Positions 8,623 to 18,235 are shown, counted from the stretch's first letter. The stretch is 64,000 bases of DNA from Flavobacterium hibisci (GCF_020026925.1 NZ_JAIQDW010000018.1:1-64000), one strand, 5' to 3'. The notes: generated from the letters alone by a model not told the origin. A program made the numbers and translations.

Positions 8623-9027
8623 TTGAAAAGTCCCCGAATCCATTATATCATATCACTGATTATTATTGTTTTTCTTGGAATTATTTCACGAAAAATTGAT
8701 TTCATTCCGGTATGTTTCGGAGATTTTCTCTACGCAGTTATGATTTATATTTTAGCCAGAATCTTTCTGATTAATCACAAACCGGTTCAAATTGCAATTA
8801 TTTCATTACTTATCTGTTACAGCATTGAATGCTTTCAGCTTTATCAGGCTGACTGGATTGCCGCAATTAGAAAAACTATTTTTGGGAAATACGTACTGGG
8901 ACAAGGTTTTTTATGGACGGATCTTATAGCTTATACCTGCGGAATTACAATTGTATTTATTATTGAGAAAATCATCTTAAAAAAAACATCATATGAAACT
9001 CGTCTTCGCATCAAACAACAAAAATAA
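8623..9027 (+). CDS. DUF2809 membrane protein
   Basis: 134-aa integral membrane protein with four predicted hydrophobic segments. It matches the DUF2809 pattern: ISRKIDFIPVCFGDFLYAVMIY, CYSIECFQLYQADWI, then KYVLGQGFLWTDLIAYTCGI. The role of the family is unknown. The only workable start in frame is a TTG; an ATG at 8585 is out of frame and stops after five codons. The 3' end overlaps the start of rdgB by 35 bp, indicating translational coupling. Confidence 0.85.
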   Translation: MKSPRIHYIISLIIIVFLGIISRKIDFIPVCFGDFLYAVMIYILARIFLINHKPVQIAIISLLICYSIECFQLYQADWIAAIRKTIFGKYVLGQGFLWTDLIAYTCGITIVFIIEKIILKKTSYETRLRIKQQK

Positions 9028-9571
9028 AATCAAAGAAATCCAGAGCATTCTAAAAGAATCAATACAATTATTGAGCCTCGAAGAAATTGGCTGCCATGAA
9101 GAAATTCCGGAAACTGCAGATACTATTGAAGGAAATGCAGTTCTCAAAGCCAATTATGTAACCCAAAAATATGGCTATGATTGTTTTGCAGACGATACCG
9201 GTTTAGAAGTTCATGCTTTAAATGGGGAACCCGGCGTTTATTCAGCAAGATATGCAGGAGAACAAAAAAATTCCAATGACAATATGAATAAACTTCTGGG
9301 AGCTTTAAAAAATAAATCAGACAGAAGCGCGCAATTCAAGACTGTTATTGCATTAAATTTAAATGGTTCGCAGCATTTGTTTACCGGAATAGCAAAAGGA
9401 AGTATTACTTTAGATAAAACAGGAAACAACGGTTTTGGATATGATCCGGTTTTTCAGCCAGAGAATTATACCGAAACATTTGCCGAGCTGGCTTCTGAAA
9501 TAAAAAATAAAATCAGCCATCGTGCGAAAGCAACTCAGCAACTAATTGATTTTCTGAATTCAAGAAAATAA
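8993..9571 (+). CDS. rdgB: Non-canonical purine NTP pyrophosphatase
   Basis: Hydrolyses dITP, XTP and ITP to monophosphates, keeping deaminated purines out of DNA and RNA. The 192-aa product has the family signature throughout: LVFASNNKNKIKEIQ at the start (substrate loop), DDTGLEVHALNGEPGVYSARYAG (catalytic Asp and metal site), GFGYDPVFQPE and the terminal ISHRAKA. Length is normal. It overlaps the end of the DUF2809 gene by 35 bp and so is probably expressed with it. Confidence 0.96.
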   Translation: MKLVFASNNKNKIKEIQSILKESIQLLSLEEIGCHEEIPETADTIEGNAVLKANYVTQKYGYDCFADDTGLEVHALNGEPGVYSARYAGEQKNSNDNMNKLLGALKNKSDRSAQFKTVIALNLNGSQHLFTGIAKGSITLDKTGNNGFGYDPVFQPENYTETFAELASEIKNKISHRAKATQQLIDFLNSRK

Positions 9572-9736
9572 TTGTTTAAAATACAACATTTAAATAGGTA
9601 AAATTTATATTTTCAGACGTAAAATTCTTCATTTAATTATCAAATCGATTTTACAAGAAAGATAACTTTTTGATTATCAAATCATAACAAATACATAATT
9701 CTTAAAAATGGATTAGTTTATCTGAAATATTAACAG

Positions 9737-9744
9737 TAATTTTG
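9737..9744 (+). promoter_or_regulatory. -7 box that fixes the helicase start
   Basis: TAATTTTG fits TAnnTTTG. Transcription should begin near 9748, downstream of the TTG at 9742 that opens the frame, so translation must use the ATG at 9766. Confidence 0.7.
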
Positions 9745-9765
9745 CACCCTATTTTAAAAATACAT

Positions 9766-11664
9766 ATGAATAAATTTGAACAATTAGGATTGAATGAATC
9801 GTTACTGAAGGCGATTTTAGATCTAGGATTTGAGAATCCGTCAGAAGTACAGGAGAAAGCGATTCCCCTATTATTGGAAAAAGATACAGATATGGTTGCG
9901 TTGGCTCAGACAGGGACAGGGAAAACGGCAGCTTTCGGTTTTCCGCTAATCCAAAAAATTGATGCTGACAACAGAAATACACAGGCATTAGTTTTATCGC
10001 CAACAAGAGAGCTTTGTTTACAGATTACCAACGAACTTAAAAACTACTCAAAATACGAAAAAGGTATTAATGTGGTAGCAGTTTACGGCGGGGCTAGTAT
10101 TACAGAGCAAGCCAGGGACATTAAAAGAGGGGCACAAATTATTGTAGCTACTCCGGGAAGAATGCAGGATATGATCAACAGAGGTTTGGTTAACATTAAA
10201 AATATAGATTACTGTATTCTTGATGAGGCTGATGAGATGTTGAACATGGGATTCTATGAAGACATCGTATCTATTTTATCTGATACTCCAGATCAAAAAA
10301 GCACATGGTTGTTCTCTGCAACTATGCCACAAGAGGTTGCCAGAATTGCAAAACAATTTATGAGCGATCCACTAGAAATTACTGTTGGAACAAAAAATTC
10401 AGGTTCTGCAACAGTTTCTCACGAATTTTACTTAGTGAATGCACGTGACCGTTACGAGGCCTTGAAACGTTTAGCCGATGCTAATCCGGACATTTTCTCT
10501 GTAGTTTTCTGTCGTACAAAAAGAGATACTCAGGCTATTGCCGAAAAATTAATTGAAGACGGATATAGTGCTGCTGCGTTACACGGAGATTTATCTCAGG
10601 CACAGCGTGATGGTGTAATGAAATCTTTCCGCGGAAGACAAATTCAGATGCTTGTTGCGACTGACGTTGCTGCACGTGGAATTGATGTTGACAACGTAAC
10701 ACACGTTGTAAACTACCAGTTACCTGATGAAATCGAAACTTACAACCACCGTTCCGGACGTACTGGTAGAGCCGGAAAATTAGGAACTTCTATTGTAATT
10801 GTTACAAAAAGTGAGTTGCGTAAAATTTCATCTATCGAAAGAATCATCAAACAAAAATTCGAAGAAAAACAAATTCCTTCCGGAATTGAAATCTGCGAAA
10901 TTCAATTGCTGCACTTAGCTACAAAAATTAAGGATACAGAGGTTGATCACGAAATTGACAACTACTTACCAGCTATTAATACTGTTCTTGAAGGTTTATC
11001 TAAAGAAGAACTGATTAAAAAAATGGTTTCTGTAGAATTTAATCGTTTCATCAATTACTATAAAAAGAACAGAGATTTATCATCTCAATCTGGTGAAAGA
11101 CGTGAGAGAAATGATTCTGAGCCAAGAGAATTCAATAATAACGGAGCAGTTCGTTATTTTGTAAACATTGGTTCAAGAGACAATTTCGACTGGATGACAT
11201 TAAAAGACTACCTAAAAGAAACATTAGACTTAGGTCGTGATGACGTTTTCAAGGTAGATGTAAAAGAAGGATTTTCTTTCTTCAATACAGATCCGGAACA
11301 TACTGACAAAGTAATGGAAGTATTAAACAACGTACAATTAGAAGGACGTCGTATTAATGTGGAGATTTCTAAAAATGACGGTGGCGGAAGACGTGACCAC
11401 AATAACCGTGGTGGCGGAAGAAGTTCAGGACCAAGAAGAGAAGGCAACTTCGCTCCAAGACGTGAAGGTTCCGGTGGTGGATTCAGAAGCGACAGAAACT
11501 CTGCTCCAAGACGTGAAGGTTCCGGAGGCGGTTTTAGAAGCGAAAGAAACTCTGCTCCGAGAGAAGGTGGTTTCAGAAGAAATGAAGGTGGTTCAGACAG
11601 AGCGCCAAGACGTTCTGAAAGCTTTGGTGATTCACCAAGACCAAGAAGACCAAGAAGAGATTAA
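9766..11664 (+). CDS. deaD: DEAD-box ATP-dependent RNA helicase
   Basis: Unwinds RNA duplexes; probably acts in ribosome assembly, mRNA turnover or cold adaptation. The 632-aa product shows the Q motif, AQTGTGKT (motif I), PTRELCLQ, the DEAD box, SAT, and HRSGRTGRAG (motif VI). A DbpA/CsdA-type RNA-binding domain follows at about residues 460-540 (VRYFVNIGSRDNFDWMTLKD). The tail of about 85 residues is Arg/Gly-rich with repeats of the type APRREGSGGGFRS, an RNA-binding RGG-like region. The start is the ATG at 9766 because the promoter -7 box covers the upstream TTG. Confidence 0.95.
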   Translation: MNKFEQLGLNESLLKAILDLGFENPSEVQEKAIPLLLEKDTDMVALAQTGTGKTAAFGFPLIQKIDADNRNTQALVLSPTRELCLQITNELKNYSKYEKGINVVAVYGGASITEQARDIKRGAQIIVATPGRMQDMINRGLVNIKNIDYCILDEADEMLNMGFYEDIVSILSDTPDQKSTWLFSATMPQEVARIAKQFMSDPLEITVGTKNSGSATVSHEFYLVNARDRYEALKRLADANPDIFSVVFCRTKRDTQAIAEKLIEDGYSAAALHGDLSQAQRDGVMKSFRGRQIQMLVATDVAARGIDVDNVTHVVNYQLPDEIETYNHRSGRTGRAGKLGTSIVIVTKSELRKISSIERIIKQKFEEKQIPSGIEICEIQLLHLATKIKDTEVDHEIDNYLPAINTVLEGLSKEELIKKMVSVEFNRFINYYKKNRDLSSQSGERRERNDSEPREFNNNGAVRYFVNIGSRDNFDWMTLKDYLKETLDLGRDDVFKVDVKEGFSFFNTDPEHTDKVMEVLNNVQLEGRRINVEISKNDGGGRRDHNNRGGGRSSGPRREGNFAPRREGSGGGFRSDRNSAPRREGSGGGFRSERNSAPREGGFRRNEGGSDRAPRRSESFGDSPRPRRPRRD

Positions 11665-11686
11665 TCATTTGATTATCTTAAATATA

Positions 11687-11730
11687 AAATCCCAAATTCC
11701 AGACAAAATTGGAATTTGGGATTTTTTTTA
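11687..11730 (+). terminator. Strong terminator of the helicase gene
   Basis: Perfect 14-bp stem (11687-11700 with 11711-11724) followed by a T run, about 20 bp after the stop codon. Confidence 0.9.
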
Positions 11731-11836
11731 CATCTAAGAATCTTCCTTCTGTCTTTGTTAATTTTCTGATAATTATATTCAGATACTGCAAAATATTTAA
11801 TCCTGATTTACTACTTTTAGTGCTTTAAATCAGGAT

Positions 11837-12610
11837 ATGAAATATTTCGCAGTTTTCTTTTTTACATTATTGTCAGCTATTGGTTTTTCTCAGGAAACTA
11901 CACCTACTTTTCCTCAAAGGGTTTCCGGTTACATCTATAACGATAACAGTAAAGAACCTATTCCCAATGTAAATGTCATCAACACCAACAAAGTCCGTGG
12001 TGCCATGTCTGATGCCAAAGGATATTTTGAAATAGATGTACAGGTTAATGACACACTCCATTTTTCTATTTTAGGTTTTCAATCCCTAAGAATCAGGGTA
12101 ACAAACGACTGGGTAAAAAATAAGGTTACGAGAATTCAGCTTACAGAAAAAGCAATTGCCCTGGAAGAAGTTGTTATTGCTCCATTCCATTTAACCGGTT
12201 ATCTGGAAGTGGATTCAAAATTAATTCCAACAAAAGAAAACTACCGCTACAGCATTTCAGGACTTACACAAGGTTATGAAGCTGGCGAATATTCTCCAAA
12301 CGCTTTCGGAAAAGTTTTAGGTTCGATTTTCAACCCCGCCGATATGCTTTATAATTTCTTTGGAAAAAATGGAAGAGAACTCAAGAAACTGAAAGAAATG
12401 AGGAAAGACGATACTGTACGAAATTTACTGGAATCTAAATATGATCGTGAAACAGTAGCTGTTCTTTTAGGAATAAGTAAGGATGAAATTCCTCAAATTT
12501 TAGAGCGCTGCAGCTACTCAGAAGCTTTTATCCAGGAAGCAAATGATTTACAGATTATGGATGCCATAAGTGCTTGCTACGAGCAATATAAAGTCTTGAA
12601 AAGAAATTAA
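11837..12610 (+). CDS. Secreted protein with carboxypeptidase-like regulatory domain
   Basis: 257 aa with a signal peptide cleaved near FSQ. Residues about 27-115 form the CarboxypepD_reg-like beta-sandwich common in Bacteroidota envelope proteins (SGYIYNDNSKEPIPNVNVINTN, GAMSDAKGYFEIDV, DTLHFSILGFQS, ALEEVVI). The C-terminal half is unlike a TonB-dependent receptor and has no recognised domain. Function is unknown; an outer-surface or periplasmic location is likely. It is monocistronic between two terminators. Confidence 0.82.
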   Translation: MKYFAVFFFTLLSAIGFSQETTPTFPQRVSGYIYNDNSKEPIPNVNVINTNKVRGAMSDAKGYFEIDVQVNDTLHFSILGFQSLRIRVTNDWVKNKVTRIQLTEKAIALEEVVIAPFHLTGYLEVDSKLIPTKENYRYSISGLTQGYEAGEYSPNAFGKVLGSIFNPADMLYNFFGKNGRELKKLKEMRKDDTVRNLLESKYDRETVAVLLGISKDEIPQILERCSYSEAFIQEANDLQIMDAISACYEQYKVLKRN

Positions 12611-12627
12611 ATTTTACTATAAAAATC

Positions 12628-12660
12628 AAATCCTCAATTGTAATAATTGAGGATTTTTTA
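12628..12660. terminator. Bidirectional terminator
   Basis: 12-bp stem (12628-12639 with 12645-12656) with A-rich and T-rich flanks. It separates the converging 11837 gene and pepD. Confidence 0.85.
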
Positions 12661-12695
12661 TTTACAATCTTCTCAGATTGTTGATTTTATGAAAT

Positions 12696-14156
12696 TTATT
12701 TTACAGGTATATTCGAAAGAATTTCCAATACAAATTTCCAGTATTTCTGAGCAGAAGAAATACTCGCTCTTTCATCCGGCGAATGTGCTCCGTGAATTGT
12801 CGGCCCAAAAGAAATCATGTCCATGTCAGGATAATTAGTCCCTAAAATTCCACACTCTAAACCAGCGTGACAAGCTACCACTTTTGGTTTTTCTCCATTT
12901 TGTTTTTCATAAATATTTTTTAAAACTTCTAATATTTCAGAATTTACATTTGGCGTCCAACCCGGATAAGAACCTGAAAGCTCTACTTCACAACCTACTA
13001 ATTCAAAAGCTGAACGCAATGAATTCGCCAGATCAAATTTTGAAGTTTCAACAGAAGAACGTGTCAGGCATCCCACTAAAATTTCTCCGTCTTTTACAAT
13101 AACTCGGGCAATATTATTTGAAGTTTCCACTAAATCAGCCATATCAGTACTCATTCGGTAAACTCCGTTATGAGCTGCATAAATCGCTCTGATTATCCCT
13201 TCCTGAACCCCCAGATCCATTACTTTTTCAGGTAAATCACATTTTACGATTTCAATCGAAAGGTTTGGTTCAGTAGTTTTATATTCCGTTTTAATATCGT
13301 TGATAATTTCCTGCATATTAAAAATGTAAGCTTCATCAAACATTTCCGAAATGATCACTTTTGCAACACTTTCTCTTGGAATTGCATTTCGCAAACTTCC
13401 ACCGTTAATTTCAGAAATCTGAAGTCCGAAGTTTTCAAAAGCATCAAACAACAAACGGTTCATAATTTTATTAGCATTCCCTAGCCCCTTATGAATATCC
13501 ATTCCTGAATGGCCACCATTTAATCCTTTTACCGTTATGGTGTAACCCACTGAACCTTCCGGAACTTCCTCCTCATGATACGTTCTTGTTGCTGTTACAT
13601 CAATTCCTCCGGCACATCCAATATCAATTTCATCATCCTCTTCAGTATCCAGATTCAACAAAATCTGACCTTGCAAAATCCCGCCTTTTAAATTTAAAGC
13701 TCCGGTCATTCCGGTTTCTTCATCAATTGTAAATAAAGCTTCAATCGCAGGATGCGGAATATCTTTACTTTCCAGAATTGCCATAATTGTTGCTACCCCA
13801 AGCCCATTATCAGCCCCAAGCGTAGTCCCTCGCGCACGTACCCAGTCACCATCCACATACATATCGATTCCCTGAGTATCAAAATCAAAAACAGTATCAG
13901 CATTTTTTTGATGTACCATGTCAAGGTGTCCCTGCATTACTATTGGTTTGCGATTTTCCATTCCCGGTGTTGCCGGTTTTCTGATGATTACGTTTCTGAT
14001 TTCGTCTTCAAAAGTTTCCAAACCTAAGCTGTTTCCAAAATTTTTCATAAACTCAATTACACGTTCTTCCTTTTTTGAGGGACGCGGAACTGCATTTAAA
14101 TCTGCAAATTTATTCCAAAGTGCTTTTGGCTCCAGATTTCTTATTTCCTGACTCAT
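12696..14156 (-). CDS. pepD: Aminoacyl-histidine dipeptidase (peptidase D)
   Basis: Cytosolic M20 metallopeptidase that cleaves Xaa-His dipeptides and some cysteinylglycine-type substrates. Family motifs are in place: GHLDMVHQK (first zinc His), GTTLGADNGLG (bridging Asp), FTIDEETGMTGA (catalytic and metal Glu), LNLDTEEDDEIDIGCAGG, and the late HAGLECG and HGAHSPDE. The frame opens at a TTG at 14192, but that codon lies in the -7 box; the ATG at 14156 (MSQEIRNL) gives 486 aa, the usual length. Confidence 0.95.
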   Translation of the reverse strand: MSQEIRNLEPKALWNKFADLNAVPRPSKKEERVIEFMKNFGNSLGLETFEDEIRNVIIRKPATPGMENRKPIVMQGHLDMVHQKNADTVFDFDTQGIDMYVDGDWVRARGTTLGADNGLGVATIMAILESKDIPHPAIEALFTIDEETGMTGALNLKGGILQGQILLNLDTEEDDEIDIGCAGGIDVTATRTYHEEEVPEGSVGYTITVKGLNGGHSGMDIHKGLGNANKIMNRLLFDAFENFGLQISEINGGSLRNAIPRESVAKVIISEMFDEAYIFNMQEIINDIKTEYKTTEPNLSIEIVKCDLPEKVMDLGVQEGIIRAIYAAHNGVYRMSTDMADLVETSNNIARVIVKDGEILVGCLTRSSVETSKFDLANSLRSAFELVGCEVELSGSYPGWTPNVNSEILEVLKNIYEKQNGEKPKVVACHAGLECGILGTNYPDMDMISFGPTIHGAHSPDERASISSAQKYWKFVLEILSNIPVK

Positions 14157-14189
14157 ATATTTTGTTTGATGTTTAACAATTAAGAGCTC

Positions 14190-14197
14190 CAAAGTTA
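14190..14197 (-). promoter_or_regulatory. -7 box that fixes the pepD start
   Basis: On the minus strand TAACTTTG (14197 to 14190) matches TAnnTTTG. It overlaps the in-frame TTG at 14192, which therefore cannot be the start codon. Confidence 0.7.
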
Positions 14198-14265
14198 CAA
14201 AGTTTAAATTCTTTTTCGATACTAATTAATATTGTATTTATATTTACGTATTCAAAATATATACT

Positions 14266-15327
14266 GTGAAATCAAAATACATTTTACCTTTATTTCTTTT
14301 AATTCAGATTATCTTTTTAAAAATCCTGCCTTTCTATCCGGATTTTGTTGAAGGAGCTTACAGCAACAATTTTTATATCCGAATTTCACATTTCTCCAGA
14401 ACACTTTTAGGTGAAATTCCGTTTTCTGTTGGTGACTATATTTATGCAGTTTTAATCATTTCTATAATCAGCTGGTTTTGGAAAATCAGAAAAACATGGA
14501 AAGCAGGCTGGAAAGATCATCTTCTTAAAATACTAGGTAAAATTTCTGTTTTTTACTTTTTGTTTCATCTCCTTTGGGCATTCAATTATTACCGTGAACC
14601 GCTTTTTCAAAAAATGGAAATTAAAAAAGAATACACGGATGCTGAATTGCTGGCTTTTACTAAAAGATTAATTATCAAAACGAATGAAATTCAGCTGCAG
14701 ATTACTAAAAATAAAAGTACAAAAGTGATTTTTCCGTACTCGCAAAAAGAAGTTTTTAAGATGAATCTAAACGGATATGATAATCTGGCTAAAGAATATC
14801 CTTATTTTAAATACAAAACCTTAAGTATTAAAAAATCATTATTCAGCATCCCTCTTACTTACATGGGCTTTGGCGGTTATCTGAATCCGTTTACCAATGA
14901 AGCCCAGGTAAATGATTTGTTGCCCATGTATAACTTTCCTTTAACCAGTGCGCATGAAATGGCACATCAGATGGGGTTTGCGAGCGAAAGCGAATGTAAT
15001 TTTATTGGTGTTCTGGCTTCAGTTAAGAATGATAATTTATATTATCAATATTCCGGCTACAGTTTTGCACTTCGCTATTGCCTTGGTATCTGGCAATTTA
15101 AAAACGAGAAAATTTTCGAACAGTTAAAAAAACAAACCCACACCGGAATTTTAAAAAATTATCAGGAAAGCCGTGATTTCTGGAAAAAATATGACACTTT
15201 TATTGATAAAGGTTTTCATTTCTTGTATGATAATTTCCTGAAAACAAATAATCAAAAAGAAGGAATGGAGAGTTATAGCAAATTCATTGACCTAATGGTG
15301 AATCATTATAAAAACAGAAAATTATAA
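14266..15327 (+). CDS. DUF3810 membrane protein with a zinc-metalloprotease-like motif
   Basis: 353 aa, starting with GTG at 14266. Three hydrophobic segments lie in the first 110 residues (about 5-25, 55-75, 85-105), then a soluble domain with FSIPLTYMGFGGYLNPFTNEAQVN and TSAHEMAHQMGFASESECNF. HEMAH is an HExxH zinc motif and a downstream Glu (ESE) could be the third ligand, so a membrane-bound peptidase is plausible but unproven. The family is common in Bacteroidota. The ECF sigma factor follows after 42 bp. Confidence 0.85.
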   Translation: MKSKYILPLFLLIQIIFLKILPFYPDFVEGAYSNNFYIRISHFSRTLLGEIPFSVGDYIYAVLIISIISWFWKIRKTWKAGWKDHLLKILGKISVFYFLFHLLWAFNYYREPLFQKMEIKKEYTDAELLAFTKRLIIKTNEIQLQITKNKSTKVIFPYSQKEVFKMNLNGYDNLAKEYPYFKYKTLSIKKSLFSIPLTYMGFGGYLNPFTNEAQVNDLLPMYNFPLTSAHEMAHQMGFASESECNFIGVLASVKNDNLYYQYSGYSFALRYCLGIWQFKNEKIFEQLKKQTHTGILKNYQESRDFWKKYDTFIDKGFHFLYDNFLKTNNQKEGMESYSKFIDLMVNHYKNRKL

Positions 15328-15369
15328 TTATGCTGTAACAAAATTGACAACATCACTACTAACACCCAT

Positions 15370-15864
15370 ATGAGCGAAAACCTAGAACATTCTTTTGTTG
15401 TGCAATTGCAGGCAAACCAGAATATAATCCACAAGATTTGTAGATTATATACTGCCGGCGAAGATGCCCACAAAGATCTGTTTCAGGAAATTACCATTCA
15501 GCTCTGGAAGGCATATCCTAAATTTAGAGGCGACAGCAAATTCTCGACCTGGGCTTATCGCGTTGCCTTAAATACCGCCATTACCTTATACCGAAAAACA
15601 AAGCGAACCGTATCTACAGTAGAATATGAAAACCACCAGCATTTTGTTAAAGATGTTGACTACAATTATGAAGAAGAAGAACAGATTAAACTAATGTATA
15701 AAGCAGTATATCAGCTTAATGATATTGAAAAGGCATTGGTTTTTATGTATCTGGAAGACAAGGATTATCAGGAAATAGCCGAAACTTTAGGAATCAGTGA
15801 AGTGAATGCACGAGTGAAAATGAACCGAATTAAAGGGAAACTTAAAAAAATATTAAATCCTTAA
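15370..15864 (+). CDS. ECF-type RNA polymerase sigma factor
   Basis: 164-aa sigma-70 family protein of the ECF type. Region 2 spans about residues 20-85 (ICRLYTAGEDAHKDLFQEITIQLWKAYPKF with FSTWAYRVALNTAI) and region 4 about 105-160 (LNDIEKALVFMYLEDKDYQEIAETLGISEVNARVKMNR). The next gene, 9 bp downstream, encodes a membrane protein that could act as its partner or anti-sigma factor. No target promoter can be inferred from the window. Confidence 0.93.
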   Translation: MSENLEHSFVVQLQANQNIIHKICRLYTAGEDAHKDLFQEITIQLWKAYPKFRGDSKFSTWAYRVALNTAITLYRKTKRTVSTVEYENHQHFVKDVDYNYEEEEQIKLMYKAVYQLNDIEKALVFMYLEDKDYQEIAETLGISEVNARVKMNRIKGKLKKILNP

Positions 15865-15873
15865 AATACCACC

Positions 15874-16506
15874 ATGAAAGAACTGGATTTATTAAAAAAA
15901 GACTGGAAAAAGAACGCGGATTCTTTTGAACAAATTTCAGAGATAGAAATTTATAATATGATTCATAAAAAGTCATCTTCAACTGTAAAGTGGATTTTGA
16001 TTATTAGTATTTTGGAAGTACTGTTTTGGACTGCCTCAAATTATTTTTCTAATATTGATGATATTCTCAAAAAGATCAATCATCCCGAAATTATACTTTA
16101 CATGGAAATTTTAATGTACTTTAATTATGCTGTAATTCTGGCTTTTATTTACTTTTTCTACAAAAATTATAAAACAATTTCGACAACAGTCTCTACAAAA
16201 TTACTAATGCTCAGCATTTTAAAAACTCGTAAAACGGTTCAGTACTATGTTTGGTACAACTTAGGAATGATAGTCGTTTCATCAATATTTAGCTTTTTCA
16301 TTGGATACGTTTACAATCCAGAAATGGAGCTCATAAGAGAAAAACTAGCTCTTAATGGTAAAGCAATGTTATTTTCTATCGGAATTTTAATTCTGATAGT
16401 ATTAGGGTTCTTTGGAATGTTCTGGTGTATTTACCGATTATTGTACGGAACTTTGTTACGCCGTTTGTATGCAAATTACAAGGAATTGAAGAAAATTGAT
16501 TTTTAG
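15874..16506 (+). CDS. Membrane protein partner of the ECF sigma factor
   Basis: 210 aa. A short cytoplasmic N terminus (MKELDLLKKDWKKNADSFEQISEIEIYNMIHKKSSS) precedes four predicted transmembrane segments (about 40-57, 85-102, 130-150, 165-190). The position 9 bp after a sigma gene and the cytoplasmic N-terminal helices fit an anti-sigma factor or sensor, but there is no zinc-binding HxxxCxxC motif, so this is context only. It could also be an unrelated membrane protein. Confidence 0.7.
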   Translation: MKELDLLKKDWKKNADSFEQISEIEIYNMIHKKSSSTVKWILIISILEVLFWTASNYFSNIDDILKKINHPEIILYMEILMYFNYAVILAFIYFFYKNYKTISTTVSTKLLMLSILKTRKTVQYYVWYNLGMIVVSSIFSFFIGYVYNPEMELIREKLALNGKAMLFSIGILILIVLGFFGMFWCIYRLLYGTLLRRLYANYKELKKIDF

Positions 16507-16537
16507 AAAAATTTTTAAGTGAAATATTACTTCAAAT

Positions 16538-17368
16538 TTAATTTTCACCTTCAGGTCCTTTATAACTCCATCTTCTCATTTCATTAAGTTCTTCCTGGGC
16601 TTTTAATTCTTCTGCCGGGATAACTTTTAAAAATGATGGGTGCTGTTCTATGGCATATTCAACTTTTTCAACAATTTCCTCAATAGTATCATTTTCATAA
16701 TCAATATCAAGAGGCTCTTTGATAATGAATGATTGAAGGATATTTTTCTTTTTCATTCGCAATCCTTTCTTATCAAATGAACGACGGAAACCGTCAATAA
16801 CAATTGGAATAACGATTGGTTTGTGCTGTTTGATGATATGCGCAGTTCCTTTTCGGACAGGTTTAAATGATTTTGTAGTACCTTGTGGAAACGTAATTAC
16901 CCAGCCGTCATTAAGAGCGATTTTGATATTTTCAGTATCGTTTGGATTAACATCTCGTTTTTCTGTCACGTCAACGCCTTTGGAACGCCAGGTTCTTTCT
17001 ACAGTTATTGCCCCAACATAAGCCAGAATTCTTGGCAGCAAACCAGCCTGCATTGTTTCTTTGGCGGCAACATAATAAATATTCATTTTAGGCTGCCATA
17101 AGTAGCCTATGTTTTTGATGGTATCCTGACGGCCGCTTAAACTGGCATTAAAAACATGAAACATTGCTACCACATCAGCAAAATAAGTCTGATGGTTGGA
17201 TATAAACAAAACGTTTGTATCCGGTAACGTTTTAATAATTTCAGATCCTTCAATCTGCAATTCATTAAAACCTCTATATCGCCTATGTGTCATGGTGCCC
17301 AAAATACGGATCAGCCATTTTTTGATGAATAATATATGTCCGAAAGGATTTCGTTTAAACAATCCCAT
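16538..17368 (-). CDS. Lysophospholipid acyltransferase family protein
   Basis: 276-aa PlsC-like acyltransferase, probably adding an acyl chain to lysophosphatidic acid or a related lipid at the inner membrane. Block I is SNHQTYFADV, with five rather than four residues between His and Asp; block III is FPQGTTKSF in place of the common FPEGTRS. A Pro-rich IVIPIVIDGF block IV follows. It is monocistronic, converging on the sigma/membrane pair. The altered motifs suggest a Bacteroidota subfamily whose acceptor is unknown. Confidence 0.85.
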   Translation of the reverse strand: MGLFKRNPFGHILFIKKWLIRILGTMTHRRYRGFNELQIEGSEIIKTLPDTNVLFISNHQTYFADVVAMFHVFNASLSGRQDTIKNIGYLWQPKMNIYYVAAKETMQAGLLPRILAYVGAITVERTWRSKGVDVTEKRDVNPNDTENIKIALNDGWVITFPQGTTKSFKPVRKGTAHIIKQHKPIVIPIVIDGFRRSFDKKGLRMKKKNILQSFIIKEPLDIDYENDTIEEIVEKVEYAIEQHPSFLKVIPAEELKAQEELNEMRRWSYKGPEGEN

Positions 17369-17493
17369 AGCAGTGAATTATGTTGTTTTTGTTAGGCCGC
17401 AAACATACAAAATTTATTTTTTTGGAAATTTTGTAAAAAATTCTACCAAAAAACAGTTATTGTAATGAATATCAAATCATTAAATTTACGTTT

Positions 17494-18144
17494 TTAAATC
17501 TTTTCTTCAAAAGTAATTTTTAAAACTTCTCTCAATTCACTTAACATCATCGCAGTTGCGCCCCAAACCACATGATTCTGAATATTAAAAGCCGGAACCA
17601 AAATATTGGCTGCATAAGAAGTTGATAACGTGGCTTCGATTATAATTTCATCATTTAAAAAAACAGATAGTGGAAGTTCAATAATATCAGCAACTTCCCT
17701 GACATCGGGGTAAAACGACAATTCCCGCACAGAAATACCTAAAAAGGGGTGCACCAAAAAATTACTTGGCGGAATATACATTGGCGTAAACTCCTTAACA
17801 ATTTCTATTTTTTCAGATGAGATTCCAATTTCTTCCTGTGTTTCCCGCAAAGCCGTTTCCCTAAAATCCGCATCTGAAATTTCATGTTTGCCCCCGGGAA
17901 AAGCAATTTGAGAAGAATGAACACCATTATACGCATTGCGAACAATTAAAACTAAATGTGTTTTATTGTTTTTAGGATATAACAGCATCATGACTGCAGC
18001 AATTCTTGGACTTTTGGCTGTCAAATCAAGGTTTTTCATTAGCTGAATCCTTTCTGGAGGAGCCATTTTTACATGTGCATTCTCTGCCGGAAGTGCAACC
18101 GGAATTAAATTAGGAACATGTTGTAAAAAATCCTGAAAATCCAT
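17494..18144 (-). CDS. NUDIX hydrolase, CoA pyrophosphatase type
   Basis: 216-aa NUDIX protein likely to hydrolyse coenzyme A or its derivatives (NudL-like). The NUDIX box is visible as GGKHEISDADFRETALRETQEEIGI with the REtqEEiG core. The upstream SQIAFPGGK and preceding region resemble the CoA-specific UPF0035 motif. The frame opens at a TTG at 18150; ATG at 18144 (MDFQDFLQ) is the likely start. A divergent promoter for the DUF4268 gene lies just beyond. Confidence 0.87.
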   Translation of the reverse strand: MDFQDFLQHVPNLIPVALPAENAHVKMAPPERIQLMKNLDLTAKSPRIAAVMMLLYPKNNKTHLVLIVRNAYNGVHSSQIAFPGGKHEISDADFRETALRETQEEIGISSEKIEIVKEFTPMYIPPSNFLVHPFLGISVRELSFYPDVREVADIIELPLSVFLNDEIIIEATLSTSYAANILVPAFNIQNHVVWGATAMMLSELREVLKITFEEKI

Positions 18145-18154
18145 AATCAAAGTT

Positions 18155-18162
18155 TATTTTTG
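18155..18162 (+). promoter_or_regulatory. -7 box for the DUF4268 gene
   Basis: TATTTTTG matches TAnnTTTG on the plus strand, about 70 bp ahead of the ATG at 18236. Confidence 0.5.
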
Positions 18163-18235
18163 TACTTTCAAATAAAATATAAATATAGTCCAGAAAACGC
18201 GGTTGCACAAGTTTTCTAAAACCAAACCCCTGAAA

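Noticed and set aside
9742..9765. TTG start for the DEAD-box helicase
   Set aside because: The codon overlaps the -7 box at 9737-9744 and precedes the expected transcription start.
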